This document shows positions 23,039-30,279 of a DNA stretch of 64,000 bases, piece by piece. Source of the stretch: Eubacterium aggregans (GTDB lineage: Bacteria > Bacillota > Clostridia > Eubacteriales > Eubacteriaceae); the NCBI RefSeq assembly GCF_900107815.1, contig NZ_FNRK01000003.1:1-64000 (forward strand). The letters are read 5' to 3'. The translations under genes were made by a program, and so were the position numbers. The notes beneath the pieces were generated by a model. It saw only the letters and a list, made by a program, of their open reading frames with translations. It had not been told where the DNA came from and did no database searches. Numbering within the stretch: position 1 is the stretch's first letter; every line of letters begins with the position of its first letter.

Positions 23039-25259
23039 TATCGCCAAGGCATTCCAGGAGATTGAAAAAGAGTTAATCTTATCAATGCGCCGGAATCTGT
23101 CAAAACATATTGATGATCAAGAGCTGGAAGGTTTTGATTGGACGATGTGGCAAGCCGAACAGCTGAATGAATTGACCCGGTTTAGGAAAAATAACAAAGC
23201 TCTATTTGGCAACTACTTTAGCACCATCAACACCAATATTGAGAGCACATTAAAAGCGGCCCAGCAAACGGGCAGACTTAAGCAGGAGCAAACTATCCTC
23301 AAAGCCTTACAAAAGGGTTATGTCGCACCAAAGCGGAACCCAAAAGGTATCCAGGGTAGTTTTTTTAAGCTCAATGACAATAAAATGAATGCTCTGGTGT
23401 CGGCTACCATGAAGGATATGACCCATGCTGAAACAGCGGTACTGAGAATGACCAATGATGTTTACCGTCGGACCATTTTTAAAGCCGCAACCTACGCCAA
23501 TAGTGGAGCAGGGACCGTCAACCAGGCCATTGATATGGCCACTAAAGACTTCCTGGCCGCCGGTATCAATTGCATTGAGTATGCCAATGGCCGCCGTGTT
23601 AACATTGCATCCTACGCAGAAATGGCACTCAGGACATCCAACAAACGGGCTTATTTGGTTGGGGAGGGCGCCGCTCGGGATGCTTGGGGCGTCCATCTGG
23701 TCAGGGTATCACAATATGGAGCATGTTCCCCTACTTGCCTACCGTGGCAAGGGCGGATTTATATTGACGATGTTTATTCTGGTGGTAAGGCGGATGGCAA
23801 TCACCCGTTATTATCTGAGGCCATCGCCGGTGGGCTATTCCATCCCAATTGCCGGCACACTATGAGCACCTGGTTTGATGGGATTAATATTGATGGCGCT
23901 GGTAAAGATACGGACACCGTCAATAAAAACTATGCCCTGGAGCAAAAACAACGCTATAACGAGCGTCAAATCCGCCGATATAAGCGATTGAGTGAGGGCA
24001 ACCTTGATCCAGATAATGTGACATATTATAAAGGCAAGGTTGGGCAGTGGCAGATGAAACAGTCTGCTCTCATGGATGCTTACCCAGATATTTTACGCCG
24101 GGATTATGCCCGGGAAGGCACCCGTGGATTAACCTTGAAAACTAAAAATTATATCCCGAATCCAATCCTGGCACAAAAGCGGGCGTTGTCCTCAGCTCTC
24201 GCTGTGGCAAAACAAGCCTTGACTAATGCAGATACTAGGACGGTGTTATCTGGGGTTTGGAAAGATGACGTCATCGTCTCTGATTACCTGGTTAAAAAAG
24301 TGTCCATCCAGGCTAAAAAAGATTATTACATCAATCAAATCCAGTCTGGAACCTTGGATGCCGGAAAGAAACAAGAATTTACTGACAAATATAATAAATT
24401 GCTGGATTGGGAGCAAGAAGGCATTGATTATGAGGATGCAAAGCTCAAAGTCGATGACCTGGAGAGCCAATTATCTGCGTTATCCGGTCCGTCTAAATTT
24501 GTGGCAGGCAATCCGAACCCCGATGATCCCTACACCGATGAGCGTAAAAATAAGGCGCATTGGTTTAAGGATTGGGCTAAGGCGGACGCTGAGCTTAAGC
24601 CAGATGCCGATGCTGTTTATAAAGTTTCATCCCAGGGCGCCAAAGATGGACTTTATGATTATACCGCCGGATCTGGTGGTTTTAATCGCCCATTGGCTGG
24701 GTTTAGAAAGCCGTGGAATCAAAGCGGCAGCGGATGGGAACAAAAGTATTATGTTGGACCGGATAAGGTCTGGATTGACTTTGAGGGTAAAGGTCAAAAG
24801 ATTCGAGACTTAACAGAGATGATTAATCAGTCTTCTTATGATTTTGATATCTGGCTGCAACGGGGGTGCGACAGCAACGCCTTTGATTTGTTTTTAGGTA
24901 CTACTGACATGGCATCTATGACTGAGGTAGAGTTACAACAATTTGTTGGGCGGTCTAATACCTTTGATAACTTTTTAAGCTGTGCTACCAATAAAGGCTC
25001 TGGATTTAGCCATAAACCTGTCATCGTCAATGTGTATGCCCCAAAGGGAACAAAGATGATGTATGCCAGGCCGTGGAGCGCATTTACCAATGAGGATGAA
25101 ATCATCATCCAACGTGGTGCAACCTACAAGATTAAAAAAATAGAAAAAAATGGCGGTAAAATCTACATGGATGTGGAAGTGAGGCCCGAAAAGGGATATA
25201 ATACTTTCCAACAGGATCCCAACGAGTGGACGGGAAGTAAAAAGGATTACCACGACTGA
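23025..25259 (+). CDS. MuF-type minor capsid protein with C-terminal ADP-ribosyltransferase domain
   Basis: 744 residues. N-terminal half is a phage head morphogenesis (MuF/minor capsid 2) protein with ACSPTCLPWQGRIY (about 230) and the HPNCRH motif (about 274). A linker and coiled-coil region (about 380-490) precede a C-terminal domain like VIP2/exoenzyme ADP-ribosyltransferases: Arg in LQRGCD (613), the S-x-x-T stretch LSCAT (about 652), and ExE in NEDEIIIQ (690, 692). MuF proteins are inside the head and can be ejected with DNA, so the transferase may act in the newly infected cell. Substrate and activity are inferred. Confidence 0.85.
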   Translation: MPDYDIAKAFQEIEKELILSMRRNLSKHIDDQELEGFDWTMWQAEQLNELTRFRKNNKALFGNYFSTINTNIESTLKAAQQTGRLKQEQTILKALQKGYVAPKRNPKGIQGSFFKLNDNKMNALVSATMKDMTHAETAVLRMTNDVYRRTIFKAATYANSGAGTVNQAIDMATKDFLAAGINCIEYANGRRVNIASYAEMALRTSNKRAYLVGEGAARDAWGVHLVRVSQYGACSPTCLPWQGRIYIDDVYSGGKADGNHPLLSEAIAGGLFHPNCRHTMSTWFDGINIDGAGKDTDTVNKNYALEQKQRYNERQIRRYKRLSEGNLDPDNVTYYKGKVGQWQMKQSALMDAYPDILRRDYAREGTRGLTLKTKNYIPNPILAQKRALSSALAVAKQALTNADTRTVLSGVWKDDVIVSDYLVKKVSIQAKKDYYINQIQSGTLDAGKKQEFTDKYNKLLDWEQEGIDYEDAKLKVDDLESQLSALSGPSKFVAGNPNPDDPYTDERKNKAHWFKDWAKADAELKPDADAVYKVSSQGAKDGLYDYTAGSGGFNRPLAGFRKPWNQSGSGWEQKYYVGPDKVWIDFEGKGQKIRDLTEMINQSSYDFDIWLQRGCDSNAFDLFLGTTDMASMTEVELQQFVGRSNTFDNFLSCATNKGSGFSHKPVIVNVYAPKGTKMMYARPWSAFTNEDEIIIQRGATYKIKKIEKNGGKIYMDVEVRPEKGYNTFQQDPNEWTGSKKDYHD

Positions 25260-25274
25260 TAGGAGGTGGTTTGT

Positions 25275-25487
25275 TTGGCATACACAAAAGAGCCCCAGGT
25301 ATTCGGGGGGAAGCATGTCAATGACAATATTGTCTGCATCGGGTGCCGGTACGCATATGGGGAGCCTCCATTTGAGGATACCCCGCAAAAGAGTAATTGT
25401 GAAATGTACCCTGATTACAGCGGGGAGACTAAGCCCAATGATGTTTACTTTGATGGGGCACCGTGCCCGTACCGGCTGGAAAAATGA
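25275..25487 (+). CDS. Small Cys-containing phage protein downstream of the MuF gene
   Basis: 70 residues. TTG 25275 is preferred because GGAGGT lies 7 nt upstream. Four cysteines (CIGC near 19-22, then single Cys near 40 and 62) and the pattern YAYGEPPFEDTPQKSNC..PNDVYFDGAPCPYR form a conserved-looking mini-domain. It could be a structural accessory or partner of the adjacent toxin-bearing capsid protein; function unknown. Confidence 0.65.
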   Translation: MAYTKEPQVFGGKHVNDNIVCIGCRYAYGEPPFEDTPQKSNCEMYPDYSGETKPNDVYFDGAPCPYRLEK

Positions 25488-25783
25488 TTAAAAGACCCGT
25501 TAAGACACCGGAAAAGAAAAAAGATATTGGGACTTTTGAAAAAATTATAGATTATTTCATCGAAGTTTTAGAATTTGGATTTCCAGCGTATATTGCAGTA
25601 GTGGCCATTTACGCATCTGTTGTAACGTTGAGCCACATAGTGATCGAAAAGATGGACCTGGTATCATTTCAGGATTTTTTAACGCTAGTTGTAAATTTAT
25701 TGGAAAGACCAATTTTGATTGCGGTTTCTGCATTCGTGGCGTACATGATTTTGAAATATATCAAAAAATTTATGATTGATTGA
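25484..25783 (+). CDS. Two-helix membrane protein (possible MuF-toxin neighbour or immunity candidate)
   Basis: 99 residues from ATG 25484 overlapping the preceding stop. Basic N-terminus (KRPVKTPEKKK), then hydrophobic helices at about 33-54 and 75-95. It is the last gene before a strong terminator and is more AT-rich than the head genes around it. Immunity to the MuF effector is one possibility by position only. Confidence 0.55.
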   Translation: MIKRPVKTPEKKKDIGTFEKIIDYFIEVLEFGFPAYIAVVAIYASVVTLSHIVIEKMDLVSFQDFLTLVVNLLERPILIAVSAFVAYMILKYIKKFMID

Positions 25784-25807
25784 GCACTGCTTAGGCGGTG
25801 CTTTTTT
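25784..25807 (+). terminator. Rho-independent terminator between MuF and scaffold genes
   Basis: GCACTGC TTAG GCGGTGC stem followed by TTTTTT. It separates the MuF accessory genes from scaffold and capsid, so the latter may have a separate promoter or depend on read-through. Confidence 0.8.
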
Positions 25808-25849
25808 AATGCCCAAACACGATACGGCGTTAAAAGGTGCGTGAACAGG

Positions 25850-25901
25850 GAGACACCCTTAAAACTGGACTAATCTATGGTGAGACACACCTAAAACTGG
25901 A
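25850..25901 (+). repeat. Tandem 20-bp leader repeat before the scaffold gene
   Basis: Bases 25850-25869 and 25882-25901 are 18/20 identical (GAGACAC..TAAAACTGGA), 32 bp apart. The second copy contributes the GGAGGA ribosome binding site of the scaffold gene. Confidence 0.65.
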
Positions 25902-25909
25902 GGACCAAT

Positions 25910-26488
25910 ATGGCAGATGGACAAGTTACCACACAGCAAACGACAGAGCCGGCCGCACAACCGGCACAGGCTCAACAAATCGACTATGGCAAATTGGAGG
26001 AAATCCTGAATAAAAAGGCAGAAGTGACCGAAAAAGGCGTGATGAAGTCATTTTTCAAGGAACAGGGGCTCAGTGAAGAAGAAGCGAAACAGGCGATGGC
26101 TGATTTTAAAAAGAATCAGGAGACTACCGCCCAGGAATCCGCAGCGCATCAAAGTCAGGTGGAAAATGAGCTCGAACAGCTAAAAGCACAAGTTACCCAG
26201 GCCAAAATCAATGAGTCTTGTTATACTCTGGCTTCTGAGCTCAATGTGGATATGAAGAACATCCCATATGTGGTCAAATTGGCCGATTTTAAGGACGTTG
26301 TCGATGAACAAGGTGCCGTTAAAGATGACGCACTTAAAGCGGCGATTAACAAAGTTTTAGAGGATATCCCTGCTCTTAAAAATAGCGCAGAAGGTGGAGC
26401 TGGGAGATTGAAGGTCGGGGGTGCTGGTGGCCAGAGCACAGCCGATCAAAACGATCAGTTGGCCGCAATTTTCGGAAATATTAAATAA
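25910..26488 (+). CDS. Capsid scaffolding protein
   Basis: 192 residues. Ala/Gln/Pro-rich N-terminus, long helical charged middle with coiled-coil character (about 30-105), and a C-terminal segment ending in NDQLAAIFGNIK, as in DUF4355-type scaffold proteins. It directly precedes the major capsid gene, the conserved position of scaffold in SPP1-like phages. GGAGGA lies 5-6 nt before the ATG. Confidence 0.85.
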   Translation: MADGQVTTQQTTEPAAQPAQAQQIDYGKLEEILNKKAEVTEKGVMKSFFKEQGLSEEEAKQAMADFKKNQETTAQESAAHQSQVENELEQLKAQVTQAKINESCYTLASELNVDMKNIPYVVKLADFKDVVDEQGAVKDDALKAAINKVLEDIPALKNSAEGGAGRLKVGGAGGQSTADQNDQLAAIFGNIK

Positions 26489-26502
26489 CGAGGTAAATGA
26501 TA

Positions 26503-27405
26503 ATGACTGTTTACAATTATGCAGACGCTTTTGAAAAAGAATTACAGCAGAAATATGCCAGGGAACTGGTATCCGTGGAATTGGCAAATTCCAATCCACA
26601 GATTAAATTTTTAAATGCCCAGACCATCAAGCTGCCGAAAATCACGGTGTCTGGGTACAAAGACCATAACCGCAATGTCATGGGCTTTAATGCCGGGACT
26701 GTTACCAATGATTGGGAGCCGAAAAAGCTTACCCATGATCGTGACATCGAAATCCCAATTGACCCAATGGACATTGATGAAACCAATCTGACATTGGAAA
26801 TGGCAAATATCCAGAATGTGTTTGAAACTGAACAGGCCATCCCAGAAAAGGATTCTTACCGCTTTAGCAAGCTTTACGCAGAAGCCGGAACCTACGCTGC
26901 TAATGGTGCGGTCATTGATACTACCGCCGTCACCATTGCAAACTTTTTAGAATGGTTCGATACACAAATGGCCACCATGGATGATAAATCCGTCCCGACG
27001 GATGGGCGCATCCTGTACATGACATCCACCATGATGAAGATTGCCAAAGAATGCCAGGGAATCAGCCGGAACATCTCTGCTGGTGCAGCAGGTGTCATCA
27101 ATCGTCAAGTGACTGGACTGGATAACGTATCCCTTAAAACCGTCCCCTCTGGGCGTTTTAAGACCGCCTATAACTTTACCGATGGATGTGTACCGGCAAC
27201 GGCTGCTAAGCAGATTAACATGATTTTGGTACATCCCTCTTGCGTAATCTCCCGTGATAAATACGCCTATATGAAGCTGTTTACCCCGGGGTCTGATAGC
27301 CGTACTGCGGATAAGTATGTCTACCAGAACCGCTATTACACGGACACTTTCCTCATCCAGAATAAAGCTTGCGGGATTGCCATGAATGTGGAGGCGTCTG
27401 AATAA
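26503..27405 (+). CDS. Major capsid protein
   Basis: 300 residues from ATG 26503, which has GAGGT at the right distance; ATG 26497 in frame is too close. The HK97-type pattern is suggested by the N-arm, TVTNDWEPKKLTHDRDIEIPIDPMDIDET and the late beta-rich region. About 300 aa and position after scaffold fit the P22-coat-like/SPP1-like capsid class used with a scaffold and no protease gene; none is seen here. Confidence 0.88.
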   Translation: MTVYNYADAFEKELQQKYARELVSVELANSNPQIKFLNAQTIKLPKITVSGYKDHNRNVMGFNAGTVTNDWEPKKLTHDRDIEIPIDPMDIDETNLTLEMANIQNVFETEQAIPEKDSYRFSKLYAEAGTYAANGAVIDTTAVTIANFLEWFDTQMATMDDKSVPTDGRILYMTSTMMKIAKECQGISRNISAGAAGVINRQVTGLDNVSLKTVPSGRFKTAYNFTDGCVPATAAKQINMILVHPSCVISRDKYAYMKLFTPGSDSRTADKYVYQNRYYTDTFLIQNKACGIAMNVEASE

Positions 27406-27614
27406 TGATTGCCAGAAAAGATAACAAAGAGTATATCGTGGACGATGCCAGCAAGGGTTTTTATCAATCCTCTGGCTTTGACATCTACGACGATGCCGGC
27501 AATATTTTAGAGTATGGGGCGGGTAAAACTGTCCCATATGAAAAATATATGGCGGTTGTGAGTGAATTAGAGGCTCTTAAAAAGACGAAATCTAAATCTA
27601 CGGCGGCAAAATAA
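27405..27614 (+). CDS. Small head-associated protein
   Basis: 69 residues with a Lys/Ser/Thr-rich tail; the pattern KEYIVDDASKGFYQSSGFDIYDDAGNIL resembles small proteins placed after capsid genes in Firmicute phages. Start overlaps the capsid stop. Possibly a head decoration or completion protein. Confidence 0.65.
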   Translation: MIARKDNKEYIVDDASKGFYQSSGFDIYDDAGNILEYGAGKTVPYEKYMAVVSELEALKKTKSKSTAAK

Positions 27615-27631
27615 AACACATGGAGGATGCC

Positions 27632-28018
27632 ATGGAAAATTACTGTACTTATGAGCAATACCGAGCCATGGGTTATACCACCATCCCAGATGTCGATGCC
27701 CCAGGGCGGTTGATGCAGTCCAGCCGAAATATTGACAGCTTGACATTTAACCGCATCCCAGGGGGCGGGGGAATTGAAGCCCTAACCTCTTATCAGGAGG
27801 ATGTGGTGCGACAATGCACCGCTCAGCTGGCCGATTATTACTATAACAATCAGTCCATCATTGAGAGTGCCCTATCTGCCTACTCCATTAACGGGGTGTC
27901 CGTCAATCTGACAGCATCCCCCATGATTGAGATTCGGGACGGTGTTGTCATCCCATCTTATATCATGTCATTTCTGGAGCAGTCTGGATTGTGCTGCTTA
28001 AACGTGGATCGGTGGTAA
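27632..28018 (+). CDS. Head-tail connector (gp6-like adaptor)
   Basis: 128 residues from ATG 27632 (GGAGG 6 nt upstream; ATG 27620 has none). The order YCTYEQYRAMGYTTIP, SRNIDSLTFNRI and the helical VVRQCTAQLADYYY matches head-tail connector proteins of the gp6/adaptor type, which sit below the portal. First of four consecutive head-tail joining genes. Confidence 0.8.
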   Translation: MENYCTYEQYRAMGYTTIPDVDAPGRLMQSSRNIDSLTFNRIPGGGGIEALTSYQEDVVRQCTAQLADYYYNNQSIIESALSAYSINGVSVNLTASPMIEIRDGVVIPSYIMSFLEQSGLCCLNVDRW

Positions 28019-28022
28019 TGCT

Positions 28023-28361
28023 ATGGGATGGCCAAATTTAGTCCCTGATTGCCTCTGTAAAACGCCTATTACTGTGACGGTATACCAGGCAGACTTTGAC
28101 GAGGACGGGGCACCAGTGCCGGACATCGTCATCGCTGGGATGTGTAATTACCAGGATACAGCCCACCGGGTTCTGACACCGGAAAAGCAGCTCATCACCA
28201 TCACCGGGGTGGCCCTGTTTAACGGGGACCTTGCCCCTGGGCCCCCGGTGATCACCGATGGTGAGGCTGTCGTTTATGGTGTCGCCCATAAGATTTATAA
28301 GGGTATCAAGGCCAGGAACCCGGATGGTACCGTCAATTATACAAAATTGGAGTTGATGTGA
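28023..28361 (+). CDS. Head-tail joining protein (stopper-like)
   Basis: 112 residues, beta-rich, with CNYQDTAHRVLTPEKQLITITGVALFNGD, the pattern of phage head closure/stopper proteins. Lies between adaptor and minor capsid genes with tight spacing. Confidence 0.75.
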   Translation: MGWPNLVPDCLCKTPITVTVYQADFDEDGAPVPDIVIAGMCNYQDTAHRVLTPEKQLITITGVALFNGDLAPGPPVITDGEAVVYGVAHKIYKGIKARNPDGTVNYTKLELM

Positions 28362-28362
28362 T

Positions 28363-28752
28363 ATGGGCAAAATCGCCCATGTGTCGAGCAAGGTTAATAT
28401 CAGCAAGGTCTTGATTGCCGGGCTTAAGCAGGCAGCCATCACCTGTTTGGAGCAGACCGGGGAGGCTTTGCATACCCAAATCATTGCCGATGAGGTGATG
28501 CCTTTTGACCAGGGAACCATGCAAAATGAGCAGACCTTTGTGGATACTTCGGCATCCAAATCCGGCACGGTAACATTGACCACCACCAGCCCCCAGGCCA
28601 GGAGGCTTTATTTTCACCCTGAGTACGATTATCAGCGGGTTAATAATGCCAATGCTGGGGGATTGTGGGCCGATGATTATATCGATGGCTCCAAAAAAGA
28701 TTTTTGTAAGACGACATTTAAAAAGCTGTACAAGCTTAAAACGGGGGTCTAA
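28363..28752 (+). CDS. Minor capsid / head-tail protein (HK97 gp10-like)
   Basis: 129 residues. DEVMPFDQGTMQNEQTFVD and SPQARRLYFHPEYDYQR are characteristic of the Minor_capsid_2/gp10-like family that joins head and tail. Starts 1 nt after the previous stop and abuts the next gene. Confidence 0.85.
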   Translation: MGKIAHVSSKVNISKVLIAGLKQAAITCLEQTGEALHTQIIADEVMPFDQGTMQNEQTFVDTSASKSGTVTLTTTSPQARRLYFHPEYDYQRVNNANAGGLWADDYIDGSKKDFCKTTFKKLYKLKTGV

Positions 28753-29151
28753 ATGCTGGGATTAGCAGATATCCGGGACTGGATTAAAACACTGGACACC
28801 GGAGCGGAAAACTATTATATCGGGCGTTTGGATGCCAAAAAAGATAAGTCAATTGGGGTATATTCGCTCAATAACACCAGTGCGGCGGCCATCGCCCTGG
28901 GCGGTGATGAGACAACAAAGACAGCTGTTAAAGGTGTCTCAATCCTAATCCACTGGAATAAAAATGCCAGGGAAACGGAAACGGCGGCCTTTGGGGTGTT
29001 TGAAAAGATGATGTTTAAAAGCAATTTTGATATTAAAGACACTCATGTTAATTATGTGCGGTTATTGAGCGCTGAACCCATTGACGTTGGAAACGGGGCT
29101 GATCTGGTCTATGAGCGGGTCATCCAGGCGGAATTTTATTACGAAAGGTAG
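28753..29151 (+). CDS. Tail terminator / minor capsid protein
   Basis: 132 residues. The pattern LDTGAENYYIGRLDAKKDKSIGVY and ILIHWNKNARETE resembles the minor capsid/tail terminator family that caps the tail tube before head joining. Directly upstream of the tail tube gene, as expected. Confidence 0.8.
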   Translation: MLGLADIRDWIKTLDTGAENYYIGRLDAKKDKSIGVYSLNNTSAAAIALGGDETTKTAVKGVSILIHWNKNARETETAAFGVFEKMMFKSNFDIKDTHVNYVRLLSAEPIDVGNGADLVYERVIQAEFYYER

Positions 29152-29160
29152 GTAAAACCT

Positions 29161-29595
29161 ATGATTACAAGCGGAGTTTATCCGGTTTTTGAGAACAAAT
29201 TTAAAATTGGGACGGCGACAGACACCAAGGTCAGTATCGCAGATCTGGAAACCTTTAGCGTCTCCATGGACAACAACGTTGAGGAATGGACCCCTATGGA
29301 TACCGAGGGATGGATTAGGCGATTGATGACCGGGAAGGCCTTTACTATTTCCCTGTCTGGCAAGCGCAATGTTGGGGATGCCGGCAATGACTTTGTGGCG
29401 GGGCTGAGCTGGAAAACGGGGCAGAACGTCACCGTACCCTTTGAGTGGGAATTTCCAAATGGTGATAAATTGGCATTCAGTGCCGTTATCAATGTGACCA
29501 CACCGGGTGGCGGTGACTCCACCAATGTGGATGCCCTGGAATTTGACGCCATGAGCGATGGGAAGCCGACTTACACACCTAAGCCAACTGAATAA
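29161..29595 (+). CDS. Major tail tube protein
   Basis: 144 residues, beta-rich, with VYPVFENKFKIG, VEEWTPMDTEGWIRRL, FTISLSGKRN and a GGGDSTNVDALEFD end typical of TP901-1-like tube proteins. Precedes the chaperone pair and tape measure gene, the canonical order. Polymerises into the tail tube around the tape measure. Confidence 0.88.
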   Translation: MITSGVYPVFENKFKIGTATDTKVSIADLETFSVSMDNNVEEWTPMDTEGWIRRLMTGKAFTISLSGKRNVGDAGNDFVAGLSWKTGQNVTVPFEWEFPNGDKLAFSAVINVTTPGGGDSTNVDALEFDAMSDGKPTYTPKPTE

Positions 29596-29609
29596 TGGAG
29601 GTAAAATAA

Positions 29610-29942
29610 ATGAGTAAACGAATCTATAACATCACAGATAAATTGATGACGGAACGTCCTGTTGTCATCATCGATAATGAAGAGTTTGAGATTGACGATA
29701 GCCTTGTGGCTACCAGTAAATCCCTGGAGGTTATGGCTGATTTTAAAATGCCGGATGGTATCTTCGAGGTGTTAAAGATCCATCTGGGGGAAGTGGTTGC
29801 TGATAAACTAAAATCTTATGGCAGAAGCTTAGAGTATTATCAGGTAGTGTTTTACGCTGTTGTCGCAGCGGCCCAGGGCGTGGAGTATGATGAAATCGCC
29901 AGCCGATTTCAAAAATCCGCAGAACAACACCCTGTATTATAG
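29610..29942 (+). CDS. Tail assembly chaperone (G analogue)
   Basis: 110 residues. Lies between tube and tape measure genes and overlaps a second frame, the hallmark of the lambda G/GT pair. TTT C at 29907-29910 near its end is a candidate +1 slippery site. GGAGG precedes the ATG. Guides tape measure folding and tube polymerisation in this family. Confidence 0.85.
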   Translation: MSKRIYNITDKLMTERPVVIIDNEEFEIDDSLVATSKSLEVMADFKMPDGIFEVLKIHLGEVVADKLKSYGRSLEYYQVVFYAVVAAAQGVEYDEIASRFQKSAEQHPVL

Positions 29943-30279
29943 TCTGTTCGATGATTGGGGCCTCATTGAGGCCTCTTTTAATGCCCAGTATGGTATCCGG
30001 CTGAGAAAAGACGCTGAGGGGATGACCTGGAATGAGTTTGCCACTTTGCTGAGTGGCATTGCACCAGATACCCCACTGGGAAATATCGTATCAATTCGGG
30101 CCGAAAAGGACCCAAAGGTATTAAAACAATTTAATGCCCAGCAGCGGAAAATCCACCGGGACTGGGCGAAAAAACAGGCTGCTGATATCAACATGGATGA
30201 TTATAAAAATATGATGAACCAGCTGCAAGACGCATTTAAAACCATGGCGGGAGGTGACCACGAATGGGGCAAAAATTAG
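29887..30279 (+). CDS. Tail assembly chaperone T part (Gp15-like), probably reached by +1 frameshift
   Basis: About 131 residues if initiated at ATG 29887. The strong family pattern DDWGLIEASFNAQYGIRLRKD..GMTWNEFATLLSGI..DTPLGNIVSIR starts after the overlap. Its frame is +1 relative to the G analogue. Slipping of tRNA-Phe from TTT to TTC at 29907-29910 would fuse the two as a GT protein. An independent start with GTGGAG upstream cannot be excluded. Confidence 0.8.
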   Translation: MMKSPADFKNPQNNTLYYSLFDDWGLIEASFNAQYGIRLRKDAEGMTWNEFATLLSGIAPDTPLGNIVSIRAEKDPKVLKQFNAQQRKIHRDWAKKQAADINMDDYKNMMNQLQDAFKTMAGGDHEWGKN

